Counted from the first letter of the stretch, positions 35,547 to 44,111 are shown. The stretch: 64,000 bases of DNA from Lacisediminihabitans sp046156175 (GCF_046156175.1 NZ_JAYLVL010000001.1:558001-622000), one strand, 5' to 3'. Numbers and translations are program-made. The notes: generated by a model from the sequence alone, not told the origin.

Positions 35547-36404
35547 TCAGTCGCTCAGGTTGTCGCTGAGGATGGTGAGCACCGTCGAGCGCGCGGCGCG
35601 GGCACGATCGCCGAGCCTGGCCGCGATCACCTCCACGAGGGATTCGAGCAGGATGACGTGCGGCACGCGCGAGGTGTGCTCGAGCTCATGGCGGAACGAC
35701 CCGCTGGCCGGGGCGACCACGAGTGCGACATCCGCCAGCGACCCGAGCGGCGAGGTGGCGAAGGAGGTGATGACGACGAGCTTCGCGCCGGTGAGCTTCA
35801 CCGCGCGGGCGGCCTTGAGGCTCGATTCGTTGGCGCCACTGCCGCTGAGGATGATCGCGGCATCCGCCGGGGAGAGCTGGCGGGCGGCGATCTGCTGGCC
35901 GATGGGGTCGGCGACGAATTCCGTTGGACGCCCGATCGCGGTGAGCCGCATCGACAGGTCGGAGGCGAGCGGCGACGAGAGCCCGTTGGCGAGGGCGAGC
36001 AGTCGTGTCGCCGACAGCAGCGTGACAACAGAGGCCTCGACATCCGCTTCGCTCAGCACGCTCGCGATCTGGGGAAGGGATGCAGCGAGAGCAGCAATCT
36101 CCGCCCGGATCCTGCCGAGGGCCGACTCTCCGAAGTCCTCCGGCTGGCCCGACTGCGCGAGCTCCCGGGTGAGGGCGACCCGCAGTTGCGGGAAGCCGCG
36201 ATAGCCGAGTGCCTGGCAGGTGCGGATCACGGTGGAGCGGGCGACTCCCGTGCGATCGGCGAGATCCTGCGCGGTCATCTCCACCACGCCGCCGAGGTCG
36301 CCGATGATGTGGTCGACAACCCGGCGTTCGCTGGGGTGCAACGAGTTGAGCACCGTCGCGATGCGCGTGGTCACCGCGGCGTCGTCGTTACCGGTCCAGC
36401 TCAC
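35547..36404 (-). CDS. RpiR/MurR family transcriptional regulator with SIS domain
   Basis: Protein of 285 aa: N-terminal HTH_6 domain (about residues 5-80; T-A-Q-D-L-A-D-R-T-G-V-A-R-S-T-V-I-R) and C-terminal sugar-isomerase SIS domain (about 120-260; I-L-S-G-S-G and V-V-I-T-S-F). RpiR proteins sense phosphosugars or related phosphate esters. The GTG start overlaps the preceding permease gene by 17 bp, making it the last gene of the ABC operon, which it probably controls. This points to a phosphate ester as the imported or signalled compound. Confidence 0.88.
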   Translation of the reverse strand: MSWTGNDDAAVTTRIATVLNSLHPSERRVVDHIIGDLGGVVEMTAQDLADRTGVARSTVIRTCQALGYRGFPQLRVALTRELAQSGQPEDFGESALGRIRAEIAALAASLPQIASVLSEADVEASVVTLLSATRLLALANGLSSPLASDLSMRLTAIGRPTEFVADPIGQQIAARQLSPADAAIILSGSGANESSLKAARAVKLTGAKLVVITSFATSPLGSLADVALVVAPASGSFRHELEHTSRVPHVILLESLVEVIAARLGDRARAARSTVLTILSDNLSD

Positions 36405-37200
36405 GAACGGTGGCTCCCTCGGTGATCCTGCGGCGGATGGCGCCGGACACGGCGTCGATGCTCATCGTAACGACCACCACCACGATGAGCAGCACCCCGA
36501 CCACCGGCCAGAGGCGGTACTGCGTGTAGCTGGTGAGCATGTCACCGATGCCGCCGACCCCGATGAGTCCGAGAACCGCGGATGCCCGCACATTGATCTC
36601 GAAACGGTAGAGCCAGAAGGAGATGAATTCGGGGGTCACACTCGGCCAGACGCCCCAGCGGATGACGTCGATACCCGAACCGCCCGCCGCTCGAACCGCC
36701 TCGATGGGACCGGGATCCACTCCCTCGATCGATTCGTAGCCCCACTTGCCGAGGGTGCCGATGCTGTTCACGGTCAGGGCCAGCGCACCGGTGAGCGGCG
36801 TGAGACCGGTCACGGAGAGGATCACGATCGCGATGATGATCTCCGGCACCGCTCTGATCATTCCGAAAAGCACCCGAAGCCCCCAGCGCACGGGGGTCGG
36901 TGAGAATCCGCGGGCGGAGAGGAAGCTGAGGGGCAAGGCGACGACCAGGCCGAGCACGGTGCCGACCCAGGCCATCTCCACCGACCGCCAGGTCTGCAGC
37001 AGGGCCTCCGGAAGCTTCGTCCAGTCCGGTGCCGAGAACATCAGCCAGAGGTAGCGCAGGATCTCGGCGGGGAGACTGCCGAGCCTGCCCCAGTTGATGT
37101 TGATCGACCAGAAGGCGGCGACGACCACCAGGGTGACGACGATTCCGATCGCCAGTCGGCCCCGACGCGATGGCCGGGGTGGCAGGGTGAAGGCGCTCAT
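36388..37200 (-). CDS. phnE: Phosphonate-type ABC transporter permease (PhnE), second copy
   Basis: Permease of 270 aa with six helices. The EAA-type loop reads E-A-V-R-A-A-G-G-S near residue 164, characteristic of the PhnE family. It follows a paralogous permease with a 4-bp overlap, so the channel is probably a heterodimer instead of the PhnE homodimer of E. coli. Part of HAD-phnD-phnC-phnE-phnE-rpiR. Confidence 0.88.
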   Translation of the reverse strand: MSAFTLPPRPSRRGRLAIGIVVTLVVVAAFWSININWGRLGSLPAEILRYLWLMFSAPDWTKLPEALLQTWRSVEMAWVGTVLGLVVALPLSFLSARGFSPTPVRWGLRVLFGMIRAVPEIIIAIVILSVTGLTPLTGALALTVNSIGTLGKWGYESIEGVDPGPIEAVRAAGGSGIDVIRWGVWPSVTPEFISFWLYRFEINVRASAVLGLIGVGGIGDMLTSYTQYRLWPVVGVLLIVVVVVTMSIDAVSGAIRRRITEGATVRELDR

Positions 37201-37991
37201 ACCAGTCGCCTCCGGATCGCGTCGCTCGTGGTGTCGATCACGATCACGACGATGAGGATCTCCAGGATGATGAGGGACAGCTGGTCGTAGCGGTAGAACG
37301 TGCGCACCGCGTCGATCAGCAGCCCGAGCCCGCCCGCGCCGACGAGCCCCAGCACGGTGGAGGCCCGCACGTTGAGTTCGAGCACATAGAGGGTCTGGTT
37401 CACGAAGGCGGGCAGGGCATCCGCCGTGGCGATCGCGCGGTTGATCTGAAACTGGGTGCCGCCCGCCGCGCGCCCGGCCTCGAGCGGGCCGGCGTCATTC
37501 GCCTCGATGTTCTCCGAGACCATCTTCACGATGATGCCGATGTTGAAGAGCAGCAGGGCGATGATGCCGGGCAGTGCCCCGACCCCGACCATCGCCACGA
37601 GCACTGAGGCGTAGAGCAGGTCGGGGATCGACCGCACGACGTTGAGCAGGGTGCGCACGAGGCCGCGGGTCCAGCGATTCGGATTGGTGAGGCGCGCCGC
37701 CCAGAGGCTGAGCGGAAATGAGACGAGGGATGCCACGAAGGTGGCGATCACCGCCATCTCCAGAGTCTCGAACAGAGGCGGGAGCGTGCGCGGGAAGAAG
37801 GACCAGTCGGGCTGAAGCAGCGCGACGATCTTGGAGGCCCCGTTCTGCCAGTTGCGCACGATCGCGTCGAGGCTGAACGAGATACCGACCTGGGGGCTGA
37901 GCGTGATAGCCGTGATCAGCAGGATGACGGCGAGAGCCACCCACGGCTTCCAACGACCTCGCGGACGTGGTGGAAGATCGAGCGCACTCAT
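37197..37991 (-). CDS. phnE: Phosphonate-type ABC transporter permease (PhnE), first copy
   Basis: Permease of 264 aa with six helices. The cytoplasmic coupling loop is E-A-G-R-A-A-G-G-T near residue 172. It overlaps the ATPase gene upstream and the second permease downstream by 4 bp each, indicating strict coupling. It forms the transmembrane channel with the next gene product. Confidence 0.88.
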   Translation of the reverse strand: MSALDLPPRPRGRWKPWVALAVILLITAITLSPQVGISFSLDAIVRNWQNGASKIVALLQPDWSFFPRTLPPLFETLEMAVIATFVASLVSFPLSLWAARLTNPNRWTRGLVRTLLNVVRSIPDLLYASVLVAMVGVGALPGIIALLLFNIGIIVKMVSENIEANDAGPLEAGRAAGGTQFQINRAIATADALPAFVNQTLYVLELNVRASTVLGLVGAGGLGLLIDAVRTFYRYDQLSLIILEILIVVIVIDTTSDAIRRRLV

Positions 37992-38770
37992 GCGCCGAGC
38001 ACGTCCCTGTTCTCGATCGAACGACCGTAGATCTTCTCGAACACCGCGTCCGAGGCATCCGCGACGGCACCGTCGTAGACGACCTCGCCGGCCCGCAGCC
38101 CGATGAGCCGGGTGCCATACTGGCGGGCCAGGTCCACGAGGTGCAGGTTGGTGATCACGGTGATGCCCAGCTCCTGGTTGATGCGGCGCAGGTCGCCCAT
38201 CACCCCGTGAGCCGTCGGTGGATCGAGGCTCGCCACCGGTTCGTCGGCGAGCACGAGCCGCGGCTGCTGCGAGAGCGCCCGGGCGATCGCGACGCGCTGC
38301 TGCTGGCCGCCGGAGAGTGTGGAGGCCCGGTCCCAGACCTTGGCGAGGATGCCGACCCGATCAAGAGCCTCATACGCGATCTGCTTGTCCTCCGGCCGGT
38401 ACGCGCCGAGGAAGGTGCGCCAACTCGGGGTGTGGGCGAGGCGCCCGACGAGCACGTTGTTGAGCACACTCGCCCGCTTCGCGAGGTTGAAGCCCTGGAA
38501 GATCATGCCGATGTCGCCGCGTAGCGCCCGCAGCTCCCGACCGCGCAGGGCCTCGAGGTGATGCCCTCCCACCTCGAGAGTGCCCGAAGTGACCGGCACG
38601 AGCCCGTTGATGGTGCGGATGAGGCTGCTCTTGCCCGAGCCGGAGAGCCCGACGACCGACACCATCTCCCCCGCTTCGATGTCGAGGGAGATGCCGTCGA
38701 GCGCCACGACGCCGTTCGGGTACCGCACCGTGACATCCCGCGCGTGGATGGAGAACGGCACGGTACCCAT
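37988..38770 (-). CDS. phnC: Phosphonate-type ABC transporter ATP-binding protein
   Basis: ATPase of 260 aa with Walker A G-L-S-G-S-G-K-S (near residue 39), signature L-S-G-G-Q-Q-Q-R, Walker B L-V-L-A-D-E-P-V-A-S-L-D and H-loop N-L-H. The combination matches the PhnC family. It lies 2 nt after the binding-protein stop. No C-P lyase gene (phnG-M) is present nearby, so the substrate may be a phosphate ester rather than a phosphonate. Confidence 0.9.
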   Translation of the reverse strand: MGTVPFSIHARDVTVRYPNGVVALDGISLDIEAGEMVSVVGLSGSGKSSLIRTINGLVPVTSGTLEVGGHHLEALRGRELRALRGDIGMIFQGFNLAKRASVLNNVLVGRLAHTPSWRTFLGAYRPEDKQIAYEALDRVGILAKVWDRASTLSGGQQQRVAIARALSQQPRLVLADEPVASLDPPTAHGVMGDLRRINQELGITVITNLHLVDLARQYGTRLIGLRAGEVVYDGAVADASDAVFEKIYGRSIENRDVLGA

Positions 38771-38772
38771 GG

Positions 38773-39759
38773 TTACTGCAGTCCGAGCTTCTTGGCGGCG
38801 TCCGCGACCACGGTGAGGGTCTTGGGGTTCGCCGGGGCGAGCTTGGTGATGGAGTAGATGGAGGTGAGCACCTTCGATCCGTCCGGGGTGTTCGAGTAGT
38901 CAGCGAGCGCCTTCGTGATCTTGTCCTGCAGCCGGGGTGAGAGGTCCTTGGTGAGCGCGACGCCGTCGTTCGGGATCTCGTCGGTGAGCGCGAACACCAC
39001 CACCTTCTTTCCCACGTCCGGCTTGTCGCTCTTCACGATGTCACGAGCATCCCAGAAGCTGAAACCGACCTCGGCGTCACCGTTGTAGACGGCGAGAACA
39101 GAGGCATCGTTAGCCGTGACGGGGATCTGCTGGATGTCGGTGTCGGTGTTGAGCCCGGCATTCTTCAGCGCGAGGATCGGGTAGATGTAGCCGGCCGGAG
39201 ACCCGGGGCCGAGCACGGCGACCTTGGCTCCCTTGACCTTCTTGATGGAGGAGAGCCCCGCCGGTCCCTTGAGGGCGTCGGCGCCGTTGCAGAACAGTTT
39301 GCCGTCGCGCTCGACCGGGGTGTCGGTGCAGTACTTGTCCGGGTTGTTGGTCATGAACTGGGCAGGGTAGGTGATGTTGCCGTTGCGCTCGGTCTGCAGC
39401 ACGACGGATGCTCCGTACCGGTCGCTCGCCTGCCACAGCTGCAGCGAGGGCAGGAACCCGATCTGCGCCTGGCCGGCGCCCATCGCCTCGACCGCCGCCT
39501 GGTAGTCCTTGGACACGACACCGGTCACCGGCATCTTCAGTGCCTTCGTGAGCATGTCGGTCAGCGGCTTCGCGGTGTCGACCAGGCCGGCCTGGTCCTG
39601 CGACGGAACCAGCGCGAGGGTGAGGGAGGTCGGATCCTTGGCCGCGCTGGTGTTGGTGGTGGAGCCGGCCGGAGCCGAGCATCCCGAGAGGGTGACCGCG
39701 GTGACTGCGACTGCAGCCAGTGCGACCGACGAGCGGAGGAGTGCCGTTCTGGAGATCAC
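38773..39759 (-). CDS. phnD: Phosphonate/phosphate-ester ABC substrate-binding lipoprotein
   Basis: Periplasmic-type binding protein of 328 aa of the PhnD family. The lipobox is L-S-G-C (Cys near residue 27). The family core V-P-S-Q-D near residue 52 and the ligand-loop region G-P-G-S-P-A-G-Y near residue 188 are visible. The start overlaps the HAD gene stop by 4 bp. Ligand not determinable from sequence. Confidence 0.88.
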   Translation of the reverse strand: MISRTALLRSSVALAAVAVTAVTLSGCSAPAGSTTNTSAAKDPTSLTLALVPSQDQAGLVDTAKPLTDMLTKALKMPVTGVVSKDYQAAVEAMGAGQAQIGFLPSLQLWQASDRYGASVVLQTERNGNITYPAQFMTNNPDKYCTDTPVERDGKLFCNGADALKGPAGLSSIKKVKGAKVAVLGPGSPAGYIYPILALKNAGLNTDTDIQQIPVTANDASVLAVYNGDAEVGFSFWDARDIVKSDKPDVGKKVVVFALTDEIPNDGVALTKDLSPRLQDKITKALADYSNTPDGSKVLTSIYSITKLAPANPKTLTVVADAAKKLGLQ

Positions 39760-40499
39760 TTTTCTACCTTCGTTTCGAGAGTGGAGGATGCGGTGGAGGT
39801 GGTGCGGTGTGGCGATTCGAGCCAGGCGGAGAGCAGGGGGTAGAGCTCCTCGAGCGAAGCGGCGCGCAGCGTCGGCGTCGCCCGGGCATCCCGTCTCGGC
39901 CCGACGAGGGCCGTCGTCGCTCCGCGGCGGTGGGCGGGATCGAGGTCGTTGGTCCAGACGTCGCCGATGCTCACGAGGGCGGATGCGGCATCCTCGACCG
40001 TCGAATCGGCAAGCAGCCCGTCGATGATCGAATCGAGCCCGGCCGGCTTGCCGACGGTCGTATGCACCTCGTCGAAAGCCTCGGCGAGTCCGAGCGAATC
40101 GAGTGCCTCGGCGATGCGGGTCTCTGGCGCATTCGTCGCGAGCACCAGTCGGGCTTTCGTGCGAGCCGCCGCGAGGAAACCGGCCAGACCGACGGGGGCG
40201 AGAATGGGTGCGGCAGCGCTCGCAAGCTCCGCACGGCTGCTTGCGTAGGCGGCAGAATGCGCGGCATCGGTCAACGCGAAGGGAGCGGCAAGAAGTCGCA
40301 CGAGGTCGTAGCCGTCGAGGGGGTCGAGACCTTCCGGAAGGTGGCCGGAGAGGCCGGCCTCGATGGCGGCGAGGAACGTGTCGCGCTCTGCCGCCTCGAG
40401 TCCGGCCGCGACGAAGCGTGCGTAGGAGCGCACGGGTCCGTCCCCGAGCGACACTGTGCCGTCGAAGTCGAACACCATGACCTTTCCGTGCTGCGCCAC
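39756..40499 (-). CDS. HAD superfamily phosphatase, first gene of the phosphonate-type operon
   Basis: Cytoplasmic hydrolase of about 247 aa. HAD motif I is D-F-D-G-T near residue 10, motif II L-A-T-N near residue 118, motif III K in V-G-K-P near residue 153, and motif IV G-D-V-W-T-N-D near residue 177. Start GTG 40499 is chosen because GGGGAG lies 6 nt upstream; longer readings from 40529 or 40577 lack a ribosome site. In an importer operon with an RpiR regulator it probably dephosphorylates the imported ester, or acts as a phosphonatase-like enzyme. Confidence 0.82.
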   Translation of the reverse strand: MAQHGKVMVFDFDGTVSLGDGPVRSYARFVAAGLEAAERDTFLAAIEAGLSGHLPEGLDPLDGYDLVRLLAAPFALTDAAHSAAYASSRAELASAAAPILAPVGLAGFLAAARTKARLVLATNAPETRIAEALDSLGLAEAFDEVHTTVGKPAGLDSIIDGLLADSTVEDAASALVSIGDVWTNDLDPAHRRGATTALVGPRRDARATPTLRAASLEELYPLLSAWLESPHRTTSTASSTLETKVEK

Positions 40500-40627
40500 G
40501 TTGATCTCCCCATTCCAGCGACCCCTCATGGACGCAATGTCCACAGTAGAACTACAACAGCGACGAAATGACCTCACAGAGGTTAACAGCGCGTAAAACC
40601 TGGGTGACCCCTCCCTACGATGGAGTG

Positions 40628-41305
40628 GTGACCCGCGAGACGATCGATGACCAGATTCGGGCGGATGCCGCGAACTCAGCCTTCGACGACTGGGGGCTGT
40701 CGACAGTCATCGACGAGAACATCGCGGCGCCGGTGATCGTGCGGGACGAGTTCGAGCGACTGCACGAGCTCGCCGCGCTCGAGGCCGAGTGGCCGATCGG
40801 CAACGCCGGCCTGCTCCACGTTTACGGCTACCTTCTCTCGACGGTACAGACGCCCTATGGACTCAAGCGTGAGAGATGGCTGGATGGCGCGCTCGCTGGC
40901 GCGCTCGGCCTCCCGCGGGACGCCTTCCTCCCGACCGGCACCGTCACCGTCACCGGCACCGGCACCGGCACCGGCACCGGCACGCTGCTCTCCCGCGTCA
41001 CGGCCGCCGCGCTCCCCCGCGTCGTCGAGCCACCGAGCGACGCACTGCTGGTGCTCGATCAACAGTCCATCGATGGTGGCATCGCGGTGCGCACCGTCGT
41101 GGTCGGCCACCCCATCGGCGCCGCGCTGCTCTACGGCGTGCGCGAAGCGGGACGGATGCGCGCGATCACGGCGTTTCCACTGGCGATGGCATCCGAATCC
41201 TTCTGCCGGTCGCTCGAGGAGAAGGCCCCGCGGCTGCGTTACAACGCTGCGACGTCGGCGCTCGCGCCGCGGTCAGAACTCGCGGCGAGTCTCCGCACCC
41301 AGTAG
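40628..41305 (+). CDS. Conserved-looking hypothetical protein with hexamer repeat
   Basis: Soluble protein of 225 aa that I do not recognise. The N-terminal part (residues 1-100) is compact and acidic; a Thr-Val/Thr-Gly run encoded by a 6-bp DNA repeat (near residues 103-118) separates it from a beta-rich C-terminal half. A -10-like TACGAT at 40616-40621 ends 6 nt before the second of two tandem GTGs, so the message is probably leaderless from 40628. Divergent from the HAD/phn operon. Its 3' end overlaps the convergent HAD gene by 67 bp. Confidence 0.6.
   Translation: MTRETIDDQIRADAANSAFDDWGLSTVIDENIAAPVIVRDEFERLHELAALEAEWPIGNAGLLHVYGYLLSTVQTPYGLKRERWLDGALAGALGLPRDAFLPTGTVTVTGTGTGTGTGTLLSRVTAAALPRVVEPPSDALLVLDQQSIDGGIAVRTVVVGHPIGAALLYGVREAGRMRAITAFPLAMASESFCRSLEEKAPRLRYNAATSALAPRSELAASLRTQ
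40933..40984 (+). repeat. In-frame hexanucleotide repeat (CACCGG)
   Basis: About eight units of CACCGG/CACCGT run through this stretch, encoding alternating Thr-Val and Thr-Gly. Because the unit is 6 bp, slippage changes the linker by two residues without shifting frame. Confidence 0.8.
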
Positions 41306-42153
41306 CCGAGGAATGCGGCGCCCGCCTCATCGTGGATCGCGTCGCCCTCCACGATGACGCGGTAGGGGCGCTCGAGGATTCCGTCCGCCGGGCGCACGTC
41401 GACGTGAGCCACGTCGTATCCCGCCCCATGGAGGTGGTCGGCCATCAGGTAATCGCTGCGGGAGTCCCCGACCGACCGCCACAGCGTGGGGAGCGGTCCG
41501 AGGCCGGCGAAGTAGTCGAGGGCACGTTCGGCCCCCCGGTCCTTGTCGAGCAGCACCGATTCGATGTCGGTGGAGATGATGGTGGACTCCAGCCGGAAGG
41601 GCACTCGGCCCGCGGCATCCGGAGCCGATCGCGAACCGAGCTTCACACCGACGCCTGCCGCGGCGACAAGGGCGAAGCTCGCGTCGTTGAACCACGCCTG
41701 GGCATGCAGGTAGGTCTCTGGCGAGACGTCGGTGCGCTGCTCGACAGAGATCATCGCCCTCTTCGTCTCGTCGAAGAACATCGTGTCGGAGAACCCGTCG
41801 GCCACCAGTGAACGCACCCCGTCGACGATCGAGGCCGGCGGCGCGACGCTCTCGTCGACGGTGACGTCGCCCATACCGGCACTCGTGATGGGCGCCCAGG
41901 AGCCGCCCTTTTCGAACACACCGAACATGCGCGCCCCCGGTGCGGCCAGAGCGGTGGCGAGCCCGACCCGCATCAGCGGGGCGATCACCTCGTCGCGGAT
42001 GAAGGTGTCGGATCGACCCGTGATGAAGGCGATCGGCACCCCCGCGGCGGCCAGAGCCACGAGGTCGTCGAGAATGCTGGGAATGCGGATGCTGCGGCTC
42101 ACCGGGCTCGCGAGAGGCCCGTCCACGTCGAAGAGCAGGCCGAGATCGAGCAT
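41239..42153 (-). CDS. HAD superfamily hydrolase (sugar-phosphatase-like)
   Basis: Soluble protein of 304 aa with HAD motif I D-V-D-G-P near residue 9, motif II I-T-G-R near residue 44, and motif IV G-D-S-R-S-D near residue 233. A large insertion between motifs II and IV suggests a C2-type cap, as in sugar-phosphate or trehalose-phosphate phosphatases. Strong GGAGGT ribosome site. The last 67 bp overlap the convergent hypothetical gene. The substrate is unknown; nearness to the phosphonate-type operon suggests organophosphate metabolism. Confidence 0.72.
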   Translation of the reverse strand: MLDLGLLFDVDGPLASPVSRSIRIPSILDDLVALAAAGVPIAFITGRSDTFIRDEVIAPLMRVGLATALAAPGARMFGVFEKGGSWAPITSAGMGDVTVDESVAPPASIVDGVRSLVADGFSDTMFFDETKRAMISVEQRTDVSPETYLHAQAWFNDASFALVAAAGVGVKLGSRSAPDAAGRVPFRLESTIISTDIESVLLDKDRGAERALDYFAGLGPLPTLWRSVGDSRSDYLMADHLHGAGYDVAHVDVRPADGILERPYRVIVEGDAIHDEAGAAFLGYWVRRLAASSDRGASADVAAL

Positions 42154-42166
42154 GGTCTTACCTCCG

Positions 42167-42195
42167 GTTCGACGGCGATGCGATCGCCGTCGAAC
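42167..42195. terminator. Hairpin after trigger factor gene
   Basis: A perfect 13-bp stem (GTTCGACGGCGAT and its complement) with a 3-nt GCG loop lies between the tig stop and the ribosome site of the HAD gene. It likely terminates tig transcription. Confidence 0.7.
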
Positions 42196-42216
42196 GCGGG
42201 GGATTAATCGGCACGA

Positions 42217-43629
42217 CTACTTGTGGTCGTGACCGTAGTGCTCGTTGTTGGCCGAACGGCCGTGGCTGTCCTTCGCGCCACCGTGGCTGTGGCCCTCGTG
42301 CTCGTCTGAGCCGGCGCTCGCCTCGACGAAGTCCTCGTCGTCGCCGGATCCGGTGACGGGAGCGGTGAACTCGGTCATATCGACGTCGTCCCCGTTGGAG
42401 TCGACGACCTTCGCCTTCGACAGCACGATGGCCAGGGCCTTGCCGCGGGCGACCTCACCGATCATTCCGGGGATCTGGCCGTTGGAGTCGAGCACCTTGA
42501 TGAACTCGCCCGGCTCCATGTTGTACTGGGCCGCTCCCTGGATGAGGTATTGGGTGAGCTCGTCCTGGCTCACCTTGACCTCTTCGGCCTCGGCGATCGT
42601 GTCGAGCAGGATCTGGCTGCGGAAGGTCTTCTCGCTCGACTCGGTGACCTCGGCGCGATGCACCTCGTCCTCGAGACGGTTCTCGTTCTCAAGGTGACGG
42701 TGCACCTCGTCGAGCACGAGCTGCGGGGGAACGGGGATCTCGACGGACTCGAGCAGCTTGTCGACGACCTGGTCGCGCGCCTGGGTGCCCTGGCCGAAGA
42801 CCTTCGAGCGGCTCACCTGCACCTTGATGTCGTCCTTGAGCTCGCCGATGGTGTCGAACTGGCTGGCGATCTGGGCGAAGTCGTCGTCCGCTGTGGGAAG
42901 CTCGCGCTCCTTCACGGCGAGGAGCTTCACGGTGATCTCCGCGGACTCGCCCTCGTTGTCACCGCCGAGCAGCTTGGACTCGAAGACGGTGGTCTCGCCG
43001 GCGCTGAGACCGTCGAGGGCCTCGTCGATGCCGTCGATCAGGTCGCCGGATCCGACCTCGTACGAGATCGCGTTGGCCGTGTCGACCTCATTGCCGCCGA
43101 TGGTGGCGACGAGGTCGATCTGCGCGAAGTCTCCGGTGGTCGCGGGGCGGTCGACGGTGATGAGGGTGCCGAAGCGCGAGAGCAGGTTCTGCAGCTCGGT
43201 CTCGACCTCCTCGTCCGTGACCTCGATCGCGTCGACGGTGAGGGTGATCCCGTCCAGGTTCGGAACGGTGAACTCCGGGCGCACGTCGACTTCGACGGTC
43301 ACCTCGAGGTCGCCGGAGAAGTCCTTCGTGCTCGGCAGGCCGGTGACATCCGCTTCGGGGCGACCGAGCGGACGGATCTTCTGCTCCTCGATGGCCTGGC
43401 GGTAGAACTTGTCGAGACCATCGCTCACGGCGTGGTTGAGCACCTCGTCGCGGCCGACGCGCTGGTCGATGATGGGCGGCGGAACCTTGCCCTTGCGGAA
43501 GCCGGGGATGTTGACCGACTCGGCGATGTGGCTGTACGCGTGATCAATGCTGGGCTTGAGCTCATCGGGAGTGACTGAAATGCTCAGCTTCACTCGTGTC
43601 GGGCTCAGCTTCTCGACCGTGGTCTTCAC
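42217..43629 (-). CDS. tig: Trigger factor, ribosome-associated chaperone and prolyl isomerase
   Basis: Protein of 470 aa: ribosome-binding domain (1-120; signature G-F-R-K-G-K-V-P near residue 43), FKBP-type isomerase domain (about 160-245) and C-terminal chaperone arms. It binds nascent chains at the ribosome exit. The final 30 residues form a His-rich tail (E-H-E-G-H-S-H-G-G, then H-Y-G-H-D-H-K). GTG start with an AGGAG site. It sits between the clp and tRNA genes, a common actinobacterial arrangement. Confidence 0.96.
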   Translation of the reverse strand: MKTTVEKLSPTRVKLSISVTPDELKPSIDHAYSHIAESVNIPGFRKGKVPPPIIDQRVGRDEVLNHAVSDGLDKFYRQAIEEQKIRPLGRPEADVTGLPSTKDFSGDLEVTVEVDVRPEFTVPNLDGITLTVDAIEVTDEEVETELQNLLSRFGTLITVDRPATTGDFAQIDLVATIGGNEVDTANAISYEVGSGDLIDGIDEALDGLSAGETTVFESKLLGGDNEGESAEITVKLLAVKERELPTADDDFAQIASQFDTIGELKDDIKVQVSRSKVFGQGTQARDQVVDKLLESVEIPVPPQLVLDEVHRHLENENRLEDEVHRAEVTESSEKTFRSQILLDTIAEAEEVKVSQDELTQYLIQGAAQYNMEPGEFIKVLDSNGQIPGMIGEVARGKALAIVLSKAKVVDSNGDDVDMTEFTAPVTGSGDDEDFVEASAGSDEHEGHSHGGAKDSHGRSANNEHYGHDHK

Positions 43630-43699
43630 GTTGGTTCTCCTGCTTGCTCTTTTGTGCGTGATTCTTGGGCAGTTCTACTTGGGGGTCATGCGGGTGATG

Positions 43700-43773
43700 T
43701 CGGGATGACAGGAGTCGAACCTGCGACATCTCGGCCCCAAACCGAGCACTCTACCAAGCTGAGCTACATCCCG
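43700..43773 (-). tRNA. tRNA-Pro (anticodon UGG)
   Basis: A 74-nt cloverleaf on the minus strand: acceptor stem CGGGATG/CATCCCG with discriminator A, D-arm GCTCAGCTTGGTAGAGT, anticodon loop TTTGGGG giving UGG, and T-arm GCAGGTTCGACTCCTGT. The CCA end is not encoded. Confidence 0.95.
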
Positions 43774-43932
43774 ATGGGCCTGTCGGCCCCGGTGGCCCAG
43801 CGAAGGAACGCCGATAGGCGCCCGAAAATAGGCCTCGGCAAGCCTATCGCACCGATCCTGCGCGCTGGTTCTCGCATCCCCACTGATGTAATAAGGTGGT
43901 AACCGCGCAATCGGCCTCGGCCGGCAGCCCAT

Positions 43933-44006
43933 GGGGATGTAGCTCAATGGTAGAGCCTCAGTTTTCCAAACTGATGGCGCGGGTTCGATTCCCGTCATCC
44001 CCTCCA
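43933..44006 (+). tRNA. tRNA-Gly (anticodon UCC)
   Basis: A 74-nt cloverleaf including an encoded CCA: acceptor GGGGATG/CATCCCC with discriminator T, D-arm GCTCAATGGTAGAGC, anticodon loop with UCC, and T-arm GCGGGTTCGATTCCCGT. Divergent from tRNA-Pro. Confidence 0.95.
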
Positions 44007-44055
44007 CCTCCAGGAGTCCCCCGCCCCTCAGCCCCTGCCCCTTCGCGATCGCCGG

Positions 44056-44111
44056 CGAGACGGCACATCCGGTCCTGTCCGGGCTCGGAAAGAACCGGAT
44101 GTGCCGTCTCG
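44056..44111. repeat. Perfect 18-bp inverted repeat downstream of tRNA-Gly
   Basis: CGAGACGGCACATCCGGT (44056-44073) and its exact complement (44094-44111) flank a 20-nt loop. It may terminate the tRNA transcript, though it is 50 bp away and unusually long. Confidence 0.7.
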
